A stretch of 5,753 nucleotides of DNA from an uncultured Ruminococcus sp. (GTDB lineage: Bacteria > Bacillota > Clostridia > Oscillospirales > CAG-272), in the NCBI GenBank assembly GCA_902783755.1, contig CACZSC010000122.1, forward strand, positions 1 to 5,753, written 5' to 3'. Under the pieces are notes generated by a model. The model saw only the letters and a program-made list of their open reading frames with translations, did no database searches and was not told the DNA's origin. The position numbers and the translations under genes are program-made. Numbering within the stretch: the first letter of the stretch is position 1; each line of letters starts with the position of its first letter. Shown in pieces: positions 1-5,753 of the stretch.

Positions 1-1274
1 CTGACGTTTTCAGCAGGGGCCGCGGCTATGACCGCGCCTATCTCCATCCTCTTCGCCACGTATCCGGGATGGTAGATCTCATCGACGATCCCGGTGGCGA
101 GTCCTATCTGGTTCCCGTATGACGAATACCCGTTCGCCGCAGTGGTGACCAGTTTCCTCTGGGGAAGCTTCCCCTCTATGGTCTCGGATATGGGCCTCGT
201 GGGATCCGCAGCTCCCGTCACTCTCATGGCGGCATAAACGTATGAACGTCCTGACAGAGGATCCCGGATCGCTCCTCCGATGCAGGTGGCGGCTCCTCCG
301 AAAGGCTCAATCTCTGTCGGATGATTGTGGGTCTCGTTCTTGAACAGCAGCAGCCAGGGTTCTTTCTTCCCGTCGACCGTCACATCGATCTTCACCGTGC
401 AGGCGTTTATCTCCTCCGACTCGTCCAGCTTCTCCAGTTTTCCCTCGGCCCTGAGTTTCTTCACGGCTATCGTGGCTATGTCCATGAGGCATACCGGCTT
501 TTTCCTGCCGAGAGCCTCCCTGGTCCTCAGATACTCTCGCCAGGCATCCTCCGCCTCTGGGTCATCGAATTCGGCTTCGTCTATCTCCGTGAGGAACGTG
601 GTGTGCCTGCAGTGATCCGACCAGTATGTGTCTATCATCCTGATCTCGGTTATGGTGGGATCCCTGTTCTCGGATCTGAAATACGCCTGGCAGAATTCGA
701 TGTCGTCCGCGTCCATCGCCAGGCCGTATTCCCTGACGAACCCTTCAAGCCCGCCGCGGTCCAGCATGCGGAACCCGTCAAGGGTCTTTACGCTGTCGGG
801 AACGCTGAATTCCGTCTGCAGCGTCTCAGGCAGGTCGAAACCCGCCTCCCTGGCTTCCACGGGGTTTATGACGTATTTCTTTATTTCAGATACATCGTGT
901 TCCGAAAGGCTGCCGTACAGCACATAGACCTTCGCGGTCGCGATCTTCGGCCTGTCCCCCTGTGAGATGATCTGTATGCACTGGGCGGCGGAGTCAGCCC
1001 TCTGGTCGAACTGTCCGGGGAGATATTCCACGGCAAAGACAAAGTCACCGTCCTCCGGAAGCCTGTCGCTGACCGTATCCAGCTGGGGCTCGGAGAACAC
1101 GGTCCTCTTCGCGTAACCGAACAGTTCCTCCGTGAGCCCTTCCGCGTCATATCTGTTGAAGAGCCTGACCTTTTCAAGGCCTTCTATGCCCAAAAGATAC
1201 TTCGCGTCCTCGAACAGCGCTCTCGCTTCGTTGTCCAGACCGGGCTTCTTCTCCACAAATACTCTGTAAACCAT
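1..1274 (-). CDS. purL: Phosphoribosylformylglycinamidine (FGAM) synthase, single-chain PurL, N-terminal third (runs off left edge)
   Basis: PurL makes FGAM from FGAR, ATP and glutamine in the cytoplasm. The visible part is 424 codons from an ATG, open to the window edge; single-chain PurL proteins usually exceed 1,200 residues, so about a third is present. It starts MVYRVFVEKKPG. Residues 1 to about 165 correspond to the PurS-like N-terminal domain, followed by the linker. YWSDHCRH (217-224) matches the SEHCRHK motif that holds the catalytic His of the Salmonella enzyme (here H221). NETHNHPT (313-320), GGAIRD (333-338) and GNQIGLATG (387-395) belong to the first synthase half. The glutaminase domain lies outside the window. 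The start is fixed by a GGAGG site inside the last purD codons, and the ATG overlaps the purD stop by one base (TAATG). No internal stop was seen on reading the frame. The family is confident; the full length cannot be judged. Confidence 0.96.
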   Translation of the reverse strand, partial: MVYRVFVEKKPGLDNEARALFEDAKYLLGIEGLEKVRLFNRYDAEGLTEELFGYAKRTVFSEPQLDTVSDRLPEDGDFVFAVEYLPGQFDQRADSAAQCIQIISQGDRPKIATAKVYVLYGSLSEHDVSEIKKYVINPVEAREAGFDLPETLQTEFSVPDSVKTLDGFRMLDRGGLEGFVREYGLAMDADDIEFCQAYFRSENRDPTITEIRMIDTYWSDHCRHTTFLTEIDEAEFDDPEAEDAWREYLRTREALGRKKPVCLMDIATIAVKKLRAEGKLEKLDESEEINACTVKIDVTVDGKKEPWLLLFKNETHNHPTEIEPFGGAATCIGGAIRDPLSGRSYVYAAMRVTGAADPTRPISETIEGKLPQRKLVTTAANGYSSYGNQIGLATGIVDEIYHPGYVAKRMEIGAVIAAAPAENV

Positions 1275-2542
1275 TACCCCTCCAGGGCGCTGAGCGCTCT
1301 TTTTCCTATGTCATGTCTGTAGTACGCGTTTTCAAAATCTATCAGTCCTGCCGTCTCATATGCCTCTGCGACGGCCTCACCGAGGGTGTCTGCCGTGGCG
1401 GTCACGCCCAGGACACGGCCTCCCGATGTCACGAGCCTGCCGTCCTTCAGCGATGCTCCGGCCACATATACCCTGTCCATCACGCATTCCGGGATGTTTA
1501 TCTCAAATCCCTTCTCGTATGAAAGGGGATATCCCTTTGATGCCATTATGAGGCAGCATGCAGCACCAGTGCTGAACCGCACTTCTGTCTCTTCCAGCCT
1601 CTGTTCTGTCGTCGCCGTCATTATATCCAGCAGATCGGATTCAAGGAGCGGCAGCACCACCTGGGTCTCCGGATCCCCAAACCTGCAGTTGTATTCTATG
1701 ACGTACGGGCCTTTCTTCGTTATCATGAGGCCGAAATACAGGCAGCCCCTGAATTCCCGGCCCTCTTTCTTCATGGCCTCGATGGTGGGGATGAATATCC
1801 TGTCCATGCATTCCCGGGCCACGTCCTCAGTATAGAAAGGATTGGGGGCGACGGTACCCATGCCACCTGTGTTCAGTCCGGTGTCCCCGTCCCCGGCTCT
1901 CTTGTGATCCATAGATGAGACCATGGGCTTGACGCACTTCCCGTCGGTGAATGCCAGGACCGATACTTCCGGACCCTCGAGGAATTCCTCTATTACTATG
2001 CTGTCCCCGCTCTTTCCGAACTTCTTGTCCTTCATTATGCTGCGGACTGCGTCCTCCGCCTCTTCACGGGTGAAGGCGATGATGACGCCCTTTCCGAGAG
2101 CGAGGCCGTCAGCCTTCACCACCGTGGGGAGAGGACAGGTCCTGACATGCTCAAGGGCTTTGTCCGCGTCCGAGAACACCTCATAGGAAGCCGTGGGTAT
2201 ACCGTACTTCTTCATGAGGTTCTTCGAGAACACCTTGCTCCCCTCGATTATCGCAGCGTTCGCCCTGGGCCCGAAGCATGGTATGCCGGCCTTTTCAAGC
2301 TCGTCGACGCAGCCCAGCACCAGCGGGTCATCAGGGGCCACGACCGCGTAGCCGATCCCCTCGGACTTTGCGAACTCAACTATCTTCGGGATGTCCTTCG
2401 CGCCGATGTCCACGCATTCGGCGTCCCGGGCGATGCCTCCGTTCCCGGGGCACGCATATATCTTTTCTGCTTTCGGGTTTTCCTTCAGTTTTCTTATGAT
2501 GGCGTGTTCGCGGCCGCCTCCGCCCACAACCAGAATCTTCAT
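1274..2542 (-). CDS. purD: Phosphoribosylamine-glycine ligase (GAR synthetase, PurD)
   Basis: PurD joins glycine to phosphoribosylamine with ATP to give GAR, the second step of the pathway. The product is 422 residues, normal for the family and apparently full length. Visible motifs are the N-terminal nucleotide-binding-type loop VGGGGREHA (6-14), then APDDPLV (69-75), GSK (101-103), the ATP-grasp signature VKADGLALGKGV (142-153), NTGGMG (224-229) and the metal/ATP site EYNCRFGDPETQVVLP (283-298). The C-terminal domain ends with RHDIGKRA (409-416). The frame is open 25 codons further upstream, but the family begins at MKILVVGGGG and a GGAG site sits 6 nt before this ATG, so I chose 2542. It lies 14 nt after the AICAR transformylase stop and overlaps purL by one base. 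Confidence 0.97.
   Translation of the reverse strand: MKILVVGGGGREHAIIRKLKENPKAEKIYACPGNGGIARDAECVDIGAKDIPKIVEFAKSEGIGYAVVAPDDPLVLGCVDELEKAGIPCFGPRANAAIIEGSKVFSKNLMKKYGIPTASYEVFSDADKALEHVRTCPLPTVVKADGLALGKGVIIAFTREEAEDAVRSIMKDKKFGKSGDSIVIEEFLEGPEVSVLAFTDGKCVKPMVSSMDHKRAGDGDTGLNTGGMGTVAPNPFYTEDVARECMDRIFIPTIEAMKKEGREFRGCLYFGLMITKKGPYVIEYNCRFGDPETQVVLPLLESDLLDIMTATTEQRLEETEVRFSTGAACCLIMASKGYPLSYEKGFEINIPECVMDRVYVAGASLKDGRLVTSGGRVLGVTATADTLGEAVAEAYETAGLIDFENAYYRHDIGKRALSALEG
1279..1283 (-). promoter_or_regulatory. Ribosome binding site of purL, inside the purD stop region
   Basis: GGAGG lies 4 nt before the ATG at 1274 and is made from the last sense codons of purD (CTG GAG GGG, Leu-Glu-Gly). 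With the TAATG stop/start overlap it suggests terminating purD ribosomes restart directly on purL. Confidence 0.75.
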
Positions 2543-2548
2543 CTTACT

Positions 2549-2552
2549 CTCC
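2549..2552 (-). promoter_or_regulatory. Ribosome binding site of purD
   Basis: GGAG lies 6 nt before the ATG at 2542 and fills part of the 14-nt gap after the transformylase stop. It argues against the longer open frame that reaches back into the transformylase gene. Confidence 0.7.
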
Positions 2553-2556
2553 AGAA

Positions 2557-3741
2557 TCAATGATGGAAAAGTCTCATGCCGGTAAAGCACATCACCATAC
2601 CGTATTTGTCTGCGCACTCTATGACGTTGTCGTCCCTGATGGAACCACCGGGCTCGGCCACGTATCTCACGCCGCTCTTTTTTGCTCTCTCTATGTTGTC
2701 ACCGAAGGGGAAGAACGCGTCCGACCCGAGGGCCACATCGTCGATCCCGGAGAGATATGCCCTGATCTCATCATCAGTGAGAGGCTCCGGACGCCTGGTG
2801 AAATATCTCTGCCATATGCCGTCCGCCGTCACGTCTTCCTCGTTCCTGTTGATATAGCCGTCGATCACGTTGTCCCGGTCGGGACGGCTGATGGTGTCGA
2901 GGAACGGCAGGGACAGGACCTTCTCGTGCTGGCGCAGGAACCAGGTGTCCGCCTTGGTCCCCGCGAGCCTGGTGCAGTGGATCCTTGACTGCTGTCCGGC
3001 GCCCACTCCGATGGCCTGCCCGTCGTATGCGAAGCAGACGGAGTTGGACTGGGTATACTTCAGGGTTATGAGGGAGATTATGAGGTCGCGCTTTGCGCTC
3101 TCTGGCAGATCCCTGTTTTTCGTCACTATGTTTCCGAGCAGCTGCTCGTTTATCTCGAAATTGTTCCTTCCCTGCTCGAATGTGATCCCGTACACCTGTT
3201 TCCTCTCCCTGGGGGCCGGCACGTACGCGGGATCAATCTTCACTATGTTATAGTTTCCCTTCTTCTTGGTCTTCAGGATCTCAAGGGCTTCCGGATCGTA
3301 TCCGGGAGCTATGATGCCGTCCGAGATCTCCCTCTTGAGGAGCCTTGCCGTGTAAACATCGCACACGTCCGACAGCGCCACCCAGTCTCCGAAGGAGCAC
3401 ATCCTGTCGCAGCCTCTGGCTCTTGCGTACGCCGCTGCGAGGGGAGACCTGTCAGCGTCGTCCGTATCATCCACGAAGCAGGCTTTTTTCAGCCTGTCCG
3501 AAAGCGGGATGCCCACCGCGGCGGAAGTGGGGCTGACATGCTTGAATGAGGTGGCGGCGGGAAGCCCCAGTTCTCTCTTTATCTCCGCCACCAGCTGGTA
3601 ACTGTTGAAGGCGTCCAGGAAATTGATGTACCCCGGTCTTCCGTTCAGGATCTCTATGGGAAGGTCCGATCCGTCCTCCATAGAGATCCTGGACGGTTTC
3701 TGGTTCGGGTTGCATCCGTATTTCAGTTCGAATTCTTTCAT
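2557..3741 (-). CDS. purH: Stand-alone AICAR (phosphoribosylaminoimidazolecarboxamide) formyltransferase, PurH C-terminal-domain type
   Basis: This enzyme moves a formyl group from 10-formyl-THF to AICAR, giving FAICAR. The product is 394 residues, against roughly 510-530 for bifunctional PurH: the MGS-like IMP cyclohydrolase domain at the N terminus is absent. Motifs are KYGCNPNQKP (7-16, equivalent to RYGENPHQ), SFKHVSPTSAA (65-75) with the catalytic Lys-His pair K67/H68, KYTQSNSVCFA (228-238), GAGQQSRI (247-254), SDAFFPFGDNIERA (340-353), PGGSIRD (364-370) and GMVMCFTGMRLFHH (381-394) at the end. The start at 3741 matches where the family begins and has GGAG 8 nt upstream. An in-frame ATG at 3759 forms an ATGA overlap with the PurO stop but has no ribosome site. 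Archaeal stand-alone forms have been called PurV; the symbol purH follows common bacterial practice. The next step is carried by the adjacent PurO gene. Confidence 0.96.
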   Translation of the reverse strand: MKEFELKYGCNPNQKPSRISMEDGSDLPIEILNGRPGYINFLDAFNSYQLVAEIKRELGLPAATSFKHVSPTSAAVGIPLSDRLKKACFVDDTDDADRSPLAAAYARARGCDRMCSFGDWVALSDVCDVYTARLLKREISDGIIAPGYDPEALEILKTKKKGNYNIVKIDPAYVPAPRERKQVYGITFEQGRNNFEINEQLLGNIVTKNRDLPESAKRDLIISLITLKYTQSNSVCFAYDGQAIGVGAGQQSRIHCTRLAGTKADTWFLRQHEKVLSLPFLDTISRPDRDNVIDGYINRNEEDVTADGIWQRYFTRRPEPLTDDEIRAYLSGIDDVALGSDAFFPFGDNIERAKKSGVRYVAEPGGSIRDDNVIECADKYGMVMCFTGMRLFHH

Positions 3742-3749
3742 CGTGTCCG

Positions 3750-3753
3750 CTCC
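3750..3753 (-). promoter_or_regulatory. Ribosome binding site of the AICAR transformylase (decides between two starts)
   Basis: GGAG lies 8 nt before the ATG at 3741. The alternative in-frame ATG at 3759, which overlaps the PurO stop as ATGA, is preceded by an A/T-rich stretch without such a site. This favours 3741. Confidence 0.7.
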
Positions 3754-3755
3754 GT

Positions 3756-4478
3756 TCATTCGTTTTTGTTTATGATGATCTCGGTGGGGTCGCTGCCGTC
3801 CAGAGGCACTTCCCTGACGAACAGCGAGACCTTGTTGTCCTCGTTGAGACTGTTCCAGCAGAGATCCGCCATCTCTTCGGCTGTCTCGGGGATCGCGATC
3901 TCCTCGGGCTCCCCTTCGAAAGACGGGATGGGTCTGCCGTCGCATTTGTAGGTGTGGATAAAGTGGCCGATGCCGTTCTCGGGCACGTAGTTGAAGAAGA
4001 ACCTTCTCGTCGCTTCCGGACGGCCGGCAAGACATTTGATGATCGAGAGCTTGTAGTTGAACTGCTCTCTTCTGAAGCTGTAGTAAAGGATCCCGGATAT
4101 CCTCGGGGTGAAGTTCGGCTCATCCGGCTCGGGCTCGCGGGTGAGGAGCGCTTCCTCGAAGGTCGAGCCGTCCGCCAGATAGTCGTATATGGTGTTGGTC
4201 TGGTCACCGTTCGTAACGATGTCGATCAGCCCGAGTCTGAAAGTAAGGTAGGGGTTATATATGATGAGGCTCGGATCCGTGACTTTCGACTCGTCGAACG
4301 CCTTCGTCCTCATGCCGGCCTCGTAGCGTTCGAAGACCCTGTTCCTGCTGTTCTCGGATCTGCCCATGATGAAGTAGGCGATCATAGCCGATCTTCCGGA
4401 CGGAGTCTTGCCTATGATTATCCCGCGCCCCGGGTATGAATTCTCTTTCAGGAGTTTTTCCAGATCATATCTTGCCAT
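3756..4478 (-). CDS. purO: IMP cyclohydrolase, PurO-type (Ntn-hydrolase-like fold)
   Basis: This protein closes the ring of FAICAR to IMP, the last step of the pathway. It is 240 residues, somewhat longer than the archaeal PurO first described (about 200) but, from memory, the usual size for Firmicute members. Landmarks I recognise are YPGRGIIIG (15-23), IAYFIMGRSENSRNRVF (33-49), DPSLIIYNPY (68-77), IVTNGDQTNTIYDYL (87-101), FEEAL..RE.EPD.PN.TPRISGI (107-130), RRFFFNYV (158-165), GHFIHTYKCDGRPIPSFEGEP (171-191) and NEDNKVSLFVR (212-222). It is unrelated in fold to the MGS-like cyclohydrolase domain of classical PurH. The start overlaps the end of purN by 14 nt and has AGAGGA 5 nt upstream. 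Its place directly before the transformylase gene, which lacks its own cyclohydrolase domain, supports the role. Family assignment is by remembered similarity, so activity is inferred. Confidence 0.93.
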   Translation of the reverse strand: MARYDLEKLLKENSYPGRGIIIGKTPSGRSAMIAYFIMGRSENSRNRVFERYEAGMRTKAFDESKVTDPSLIIYNPYLTFRLGLIDIVTNGDQTNTIYDYLADGSTFEEALLTREPEPDEPNFTPRISGILYYSFRREQFNYKLSIIKCLAGRPEATRRFFFNYVPENGIGHFIHTYKCDGRPIPSFEGEPEEIAIPETAEEMADLCWNSLNEDNKVSLFVREVPLDGSDPTEIIINKNE

Positions 4479-5100
4479 CGCTGTCCTCTTTCTTTCCCGA
4501 TATCTCCCTGCACACCTGCTCCGCGGCTTCGGGAAGGATGATCCATTCAGCCTCTTCCATGACCCTTCGCTGGAGCGTTTCGGGAGTGTCGTCTTCTTTT
4601 ATGTATACCGCTTTCTGTTTTATGATCCTTCCGCCGTCCGGGATCTCGTTGACGAAGTGCACCGTGGCTCCCGTGACCTTTACGCCGTACGCGAGGGCCG
4701 CCTCGTGGACCTTCAGCCCGTAGAATCCCTTCCCGCAGAACGCGGGTATAAGCGACGGATGGACGTTGATTATCCTTTCAGGATACTTTTCTGTGAATCT
4801 TTCCGACAGGATGGACATGAACCCGGCGAGTATTATGAGCTCTGTGCCTCTCTTCTCAAGTTCCTCAATGATCCTGTCCTCGAAACCGGCCTGGCCGTCC
4901 CGGTCCGTTTTTCTCACGACGACGGTCTCTATCCCGGCGTTCCGCGCCCTTGTGAGGGCGTAGGCGCCTTCCCTGTTGGATATGACCAGGTCTATGTGCC
5001 CGTGAGGTATCTTTCCGGCCTTCTCCGCATCGATCAGAGCCTGGAGGTTCGTGCCCCCGCCCGATACCATCACCGCTATCCTTACTTTTCTGTCACTCAC
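4465..5100 (-). CDS. purN: Phosphoribosylglycinamide formyltransferase (GAR transformylase, PurN)
   Basis: PurN transfers a formyl group from 10-formyl-THF to GAR, giving FGAR. The product is 211 residues, normal for the family. The N-terminal phosphate-binding loop is MVSGGGTNLQALI (11-23). The catalytic triad known from the E. coli enzyme (Asn106, His108, Asp144) is matched by N112 and H114 in INVHPSLIP (111-119) and D155 in VNEIPDGG (150-157). The segment AFCGKGFYGLKVHEAAL (120-136) is typical of clostridial PurN. The start is GTG at 5100, since the first in-frame Met (residue 11) lies inside the phosphate loop. An AAGGA element sits about 8 nt upstream. It overlaps the FNT gene by 8 nt and the PurO gene by 14 nt, which fits translational coupling. 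The C-terminal tail SGKKEDSDGKI is hydrophilic and probably dispensable. Confidence 0.97.
   Translation of the reverse strand: MSDRKVRIAVMVSGGGTNLQALIDAEKAGKIPHGHIDLVISNREGAYALTRARNAGIETVVVRKTDRDGQAGFEDRIIEELEKRGTELIILAGFMSILSERFTEKYPERIINVHPSLIPAFCGKGFYGLKVHEAALAYGVKVTGATVHFVNEIPDGGRIIKQKAVYIKEDDTPETLQRRVMEEAEWIILPEAAEQVCREISGKKEDSDGKI
4484..4489 (-). promoter_or_regulatory. Ribosome binding site of the PurO gene
   Basis: AGAGGA lies 5 nt before the ATG at 4478, within the last codons of purN (KKEDSDGKI). It supports the start that makes a 14-nt overlap with purN. Confidence 0.65.
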
Positions 5101-5716
5101 TTTTCTTTTCCTTTCCGCATACGAGCAGAAGCGCCGGTATGAGCATCCCTCCGATCGTGTTTCCGAGGATCACCGTCCACAGGAATCCTGTCGCCTGTAT
5201 GCTGACTATCCCCGAAGCGGAGAAATAGAACAGATCCGCTATGGAGTGCTCGAACCCGCTGATTATGAACACGGGCACGCAGAACAGTATGCCGACGATG
5301 TTTTTGTTCTCCCGGTATATGGCCACGGCAAGATACATCAGTATCCCGCAGAATATGCCTCTTATGAGGGTCGAGGGAAAAGTCTGGGCAAGCTTCAGGG
5401 TGCACATCTCGAGCGCCTTGTCCCCGAGCGCCGGGATCGCGAACCTCACCGCCAGCCCACATACCAGCGTCCCGATGAAATTTCCGAGAAGCGCAAGGAA
5501 CGTGGATGATATGTCCTCTTTTTTATGTGAAAGGACGAGAAAACCTATCTTTCCGGTGTACAGCCCGTAACCCCTGATGCATATGCACAGCAGCGCCACA
5601 GTAAAGAGGACCGCTCCGGCATATTTGTTGTCGGATGCCAGGAACACGGCCCCGCCGATGCTTATGAGGATACCGGCAACTATGCCCAGCATCAGATTCT
5701 TGATGACAGTTTTCAA
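5093..5716 (-). CDS. Short formate/nitrite transporter (FNT) family channel protein
   Basis: This is an inner-membrane protein of 207 residues with six predicted helices, at about 8-28, 33-53, 71-92, 115-134, 138-160 and 176-200. FNT proteins (FocA, NirC, HSC) form pentamers that conduct formate, nitrite, hydrosulfide or related small monovalent anions. Family marks are GLYTGKIGF (51-59) at the omega-loop position, GNFIG (78-82), a Lys near the start of helix 4 (K108), SGFEHSIADLFYF (153-165) with H157 matching the central His209 of FocA, and GNTIGG (185-190). It lacks the 20-30 residue N-terminal helix of FocA and has short loops, but the core looks complete. The helix-4 Asn common in FocA (CN.LVCLAV) appears as Gly124. 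The start is TTG with AGGTGG 7 nt upstream. It sits between probable purM and purN with 4- and 8-nt overlaps. The substrate is not shown by sequence; formate is favoured from context. Confidence 0.88.
   Translation of the reverse strand: MKTVIKNLMLGIVAGILISIGGAVFLASDNKYAGAVLFTVALLCICIRGYGLYTGKIGFLVLSHKKEDISSTFLALLGNFIGTLVCGLAVRFAIPALGDKALEMCTLKLAQTFPSTLIRGIFCGILMYLAVAIYRENKNIVGILFCVPVFIISGFEHSIADLFYFSASGIVSIQATGFLWTVILGNTIGGMLIPALLLVCGKEKKSE
5109..5112 (-). promoter_or_regulatory. Ribosome binding site of purN (supports GTG start)
   Basis: AGGA (within AAAGGA) lies 8 nt before the GTG at 5100, in an A/G-rich stretch encoding the charged C terminus of the FNT protein (GKEKKSE). It is weaker than the other sites here, so coupling from the upstream gene may matter. 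Confidence 0.55.
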
Positions 5717-5753
5717 ATCAATACCACCTGTTCTTCAGATTTGATTATCCTTC
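5713..5753 (-). CDS. purM: 3' end of upstream gene, probably purM (AIR synthetase)
   Basis: Only 12 codons and a TGA stop are visible: RIIKSEEQVVLI. The other two minus-strand frames hit stops in this stretch, so this is the only one that can carry a gene end. The two bases before the Arg codon (GA) allow Gly. A tail of the form IGRI.K.E..V at the very end is typical of PurM, which usually precedes purN in bacterial purine operons. The stop overlaps the TTG start of the FNT gene (TTGA), like the common ATGA coupling. A frame that reads out exactly into a coupled start is good evidence for a gene; naming it purM from 12 residues is an inference. Confidence 0.5.
   Translation of the reverse strand, partial: RIIKSEEQVVLI
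5724..5729 (-). promoter_or_regulatory. Ribosome binding site of the FNT gene (supports TTG start)
   Basis: AGGTGG lies 7 nt before the TTG at 5716. No ATG or GTG start in frame with comparable support lies nearby, so this site decides the start. It lies inside the last codons of the upstream gene. Confidence 0.75.

Larger units (their letters stand above)
1..5753 (-). other. Purine biosynthesis operon segment: (purM)-FNT-purN-purO-purH-purD-purL
   Basis: All seven genes run the same way, with gaps of at most 14 nt or overlaps of 1 to 14 nt. There is no room between them for a promoter plus leader or a rho-independent terminator. The promoter, and any purine riboswitch or PurR site, must lie beyond the right edge. 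Genes for other steps (purF, purE, purC, purB) are not in the window. Confidence 0.88.

Noticed and set aside
321..965. Plus-strand open frame of 214 codons
   Set aside because: It lies fully antisense to purL, whose reading frame carries clear PurL motifs. The plus-strand translation shows no recognisable domain and looks like a by-product of codon bias.
2543..2617. 25-codon upstream extension of purD
   Set aside because: It overlaps the conserved C terminus of the transformylase (FTGMRLFHH). PurD proteins start at MKILVVGGGG, where a ribosome site is present.
2557..4035. Longer version of the AICAR transformylase frame (492 codons)
   Set aside because: The extra 98 residues lie out of frame over the PurO gene and are low-complexity, charged sequence. 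They do not resemble the MGS-like domain that a full PurH would have.
3770..4207. Second minus-strand frame (145 codons) within the PurO gene, rich in Arg, Ser, Thr and Pro
   Set aside because: It is a shifted frame of the PurO gene with no ribosome site or known domain; the PurO frame is continuous, so there is no sign of a frameshift.
4408..5142. Plus-strand open frame of 244 codons
   Set aside because: It is antisense to purN and the start of the PurO gene, both strongly supported. Its Arg/Tyr/Pro-rich translation matches no family I know.
5097..5462. Minus-strand frame (121 codons) within the FNT gene
   Set aside because: It is a shifted frame of the FNT gene with a hydrophilic, composition-driven translation, while the FNT frame shows six helices and family motifs.
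1..5753. Promoter, terminator, purine riboswitch, CRISPR, IS or tRNA
   Set aside because: No gap between genes exceeds 14 nt and I saw no repeat array, transposase, G/C-rich hairpin with a T tract between genes, or tRNA-like sequence.

Overview
The window is a gene-dense stretch of one polycistronic operon for de novo purine (IMP) synthesis, with every supported gene on the minus strand. It reads from the right edge to the left edge. I see no RNA gene, mobile element, CRISPR array, promoter or terminator. The sequence suggests an anaerobic Gram-positive bacterium of the Clostridia (Firmicutes). The reasons are a single-chain PurL of the clostridial type, a PurN of the clostridial type (HPSLIPAFCGKGFYG, NEIPDGG), a stand-alone AICAR transformylase paired with a PurO-type IMP cyclohydrolase, strong GGAGG-like ribosome binding sites, and TTG and GTG starts beside ATG. 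Base composition looks moderate in GC, and ATA (Ile) and AGG (Arg) codons are common. I do not claim a genus.

Layout in transcription order: (1) 5753-5713, the last 12 codons of an upstream gene, probably purM; (2) 5716-5093, a short six-helix formate/nitrite transporter (FNT) family channel with a TTG start; (3) 5100-4465, purN (GAR transformylase) with a GTG start; (4) 4478-3756, a PurO-type IMP cyclohydrolase; (5) 3741-2557, a stand-alone AICAR transformylase, the C-terminal half of classical PurH; (6) 2542-1274, purD (GAR synthetase); (7) 1274 to the left edge, the first 424 codons of purL (FGAM synthase). Junctions are +4, +8 and +14 nt overlaps, a 14-nt gap, a 14-nt gap, and a 1-nt overlap, so the genes are almost certainly co-transcribed and largely translationally coupled.

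The proteins cover PRA to GAR (PurD), GAR to FGAR (PurN), FGAR to FGAM (PurL), AICAR to FAICAR (transformylase) and FAICAR to IMP (PurO). PurN and the transformylase both use 10-formyl-tetrahydrofolate. That makes the FNT channel between probable purM and purN the most interesting feature: it may link formate movement to the one-carbon demand of the pathway. The second point of note is the split, non-orthologous form of the last two steps, in which a PurO-type cyclohydrolase replaces the MGS-like N-terminal domain of bifunctional PurH.
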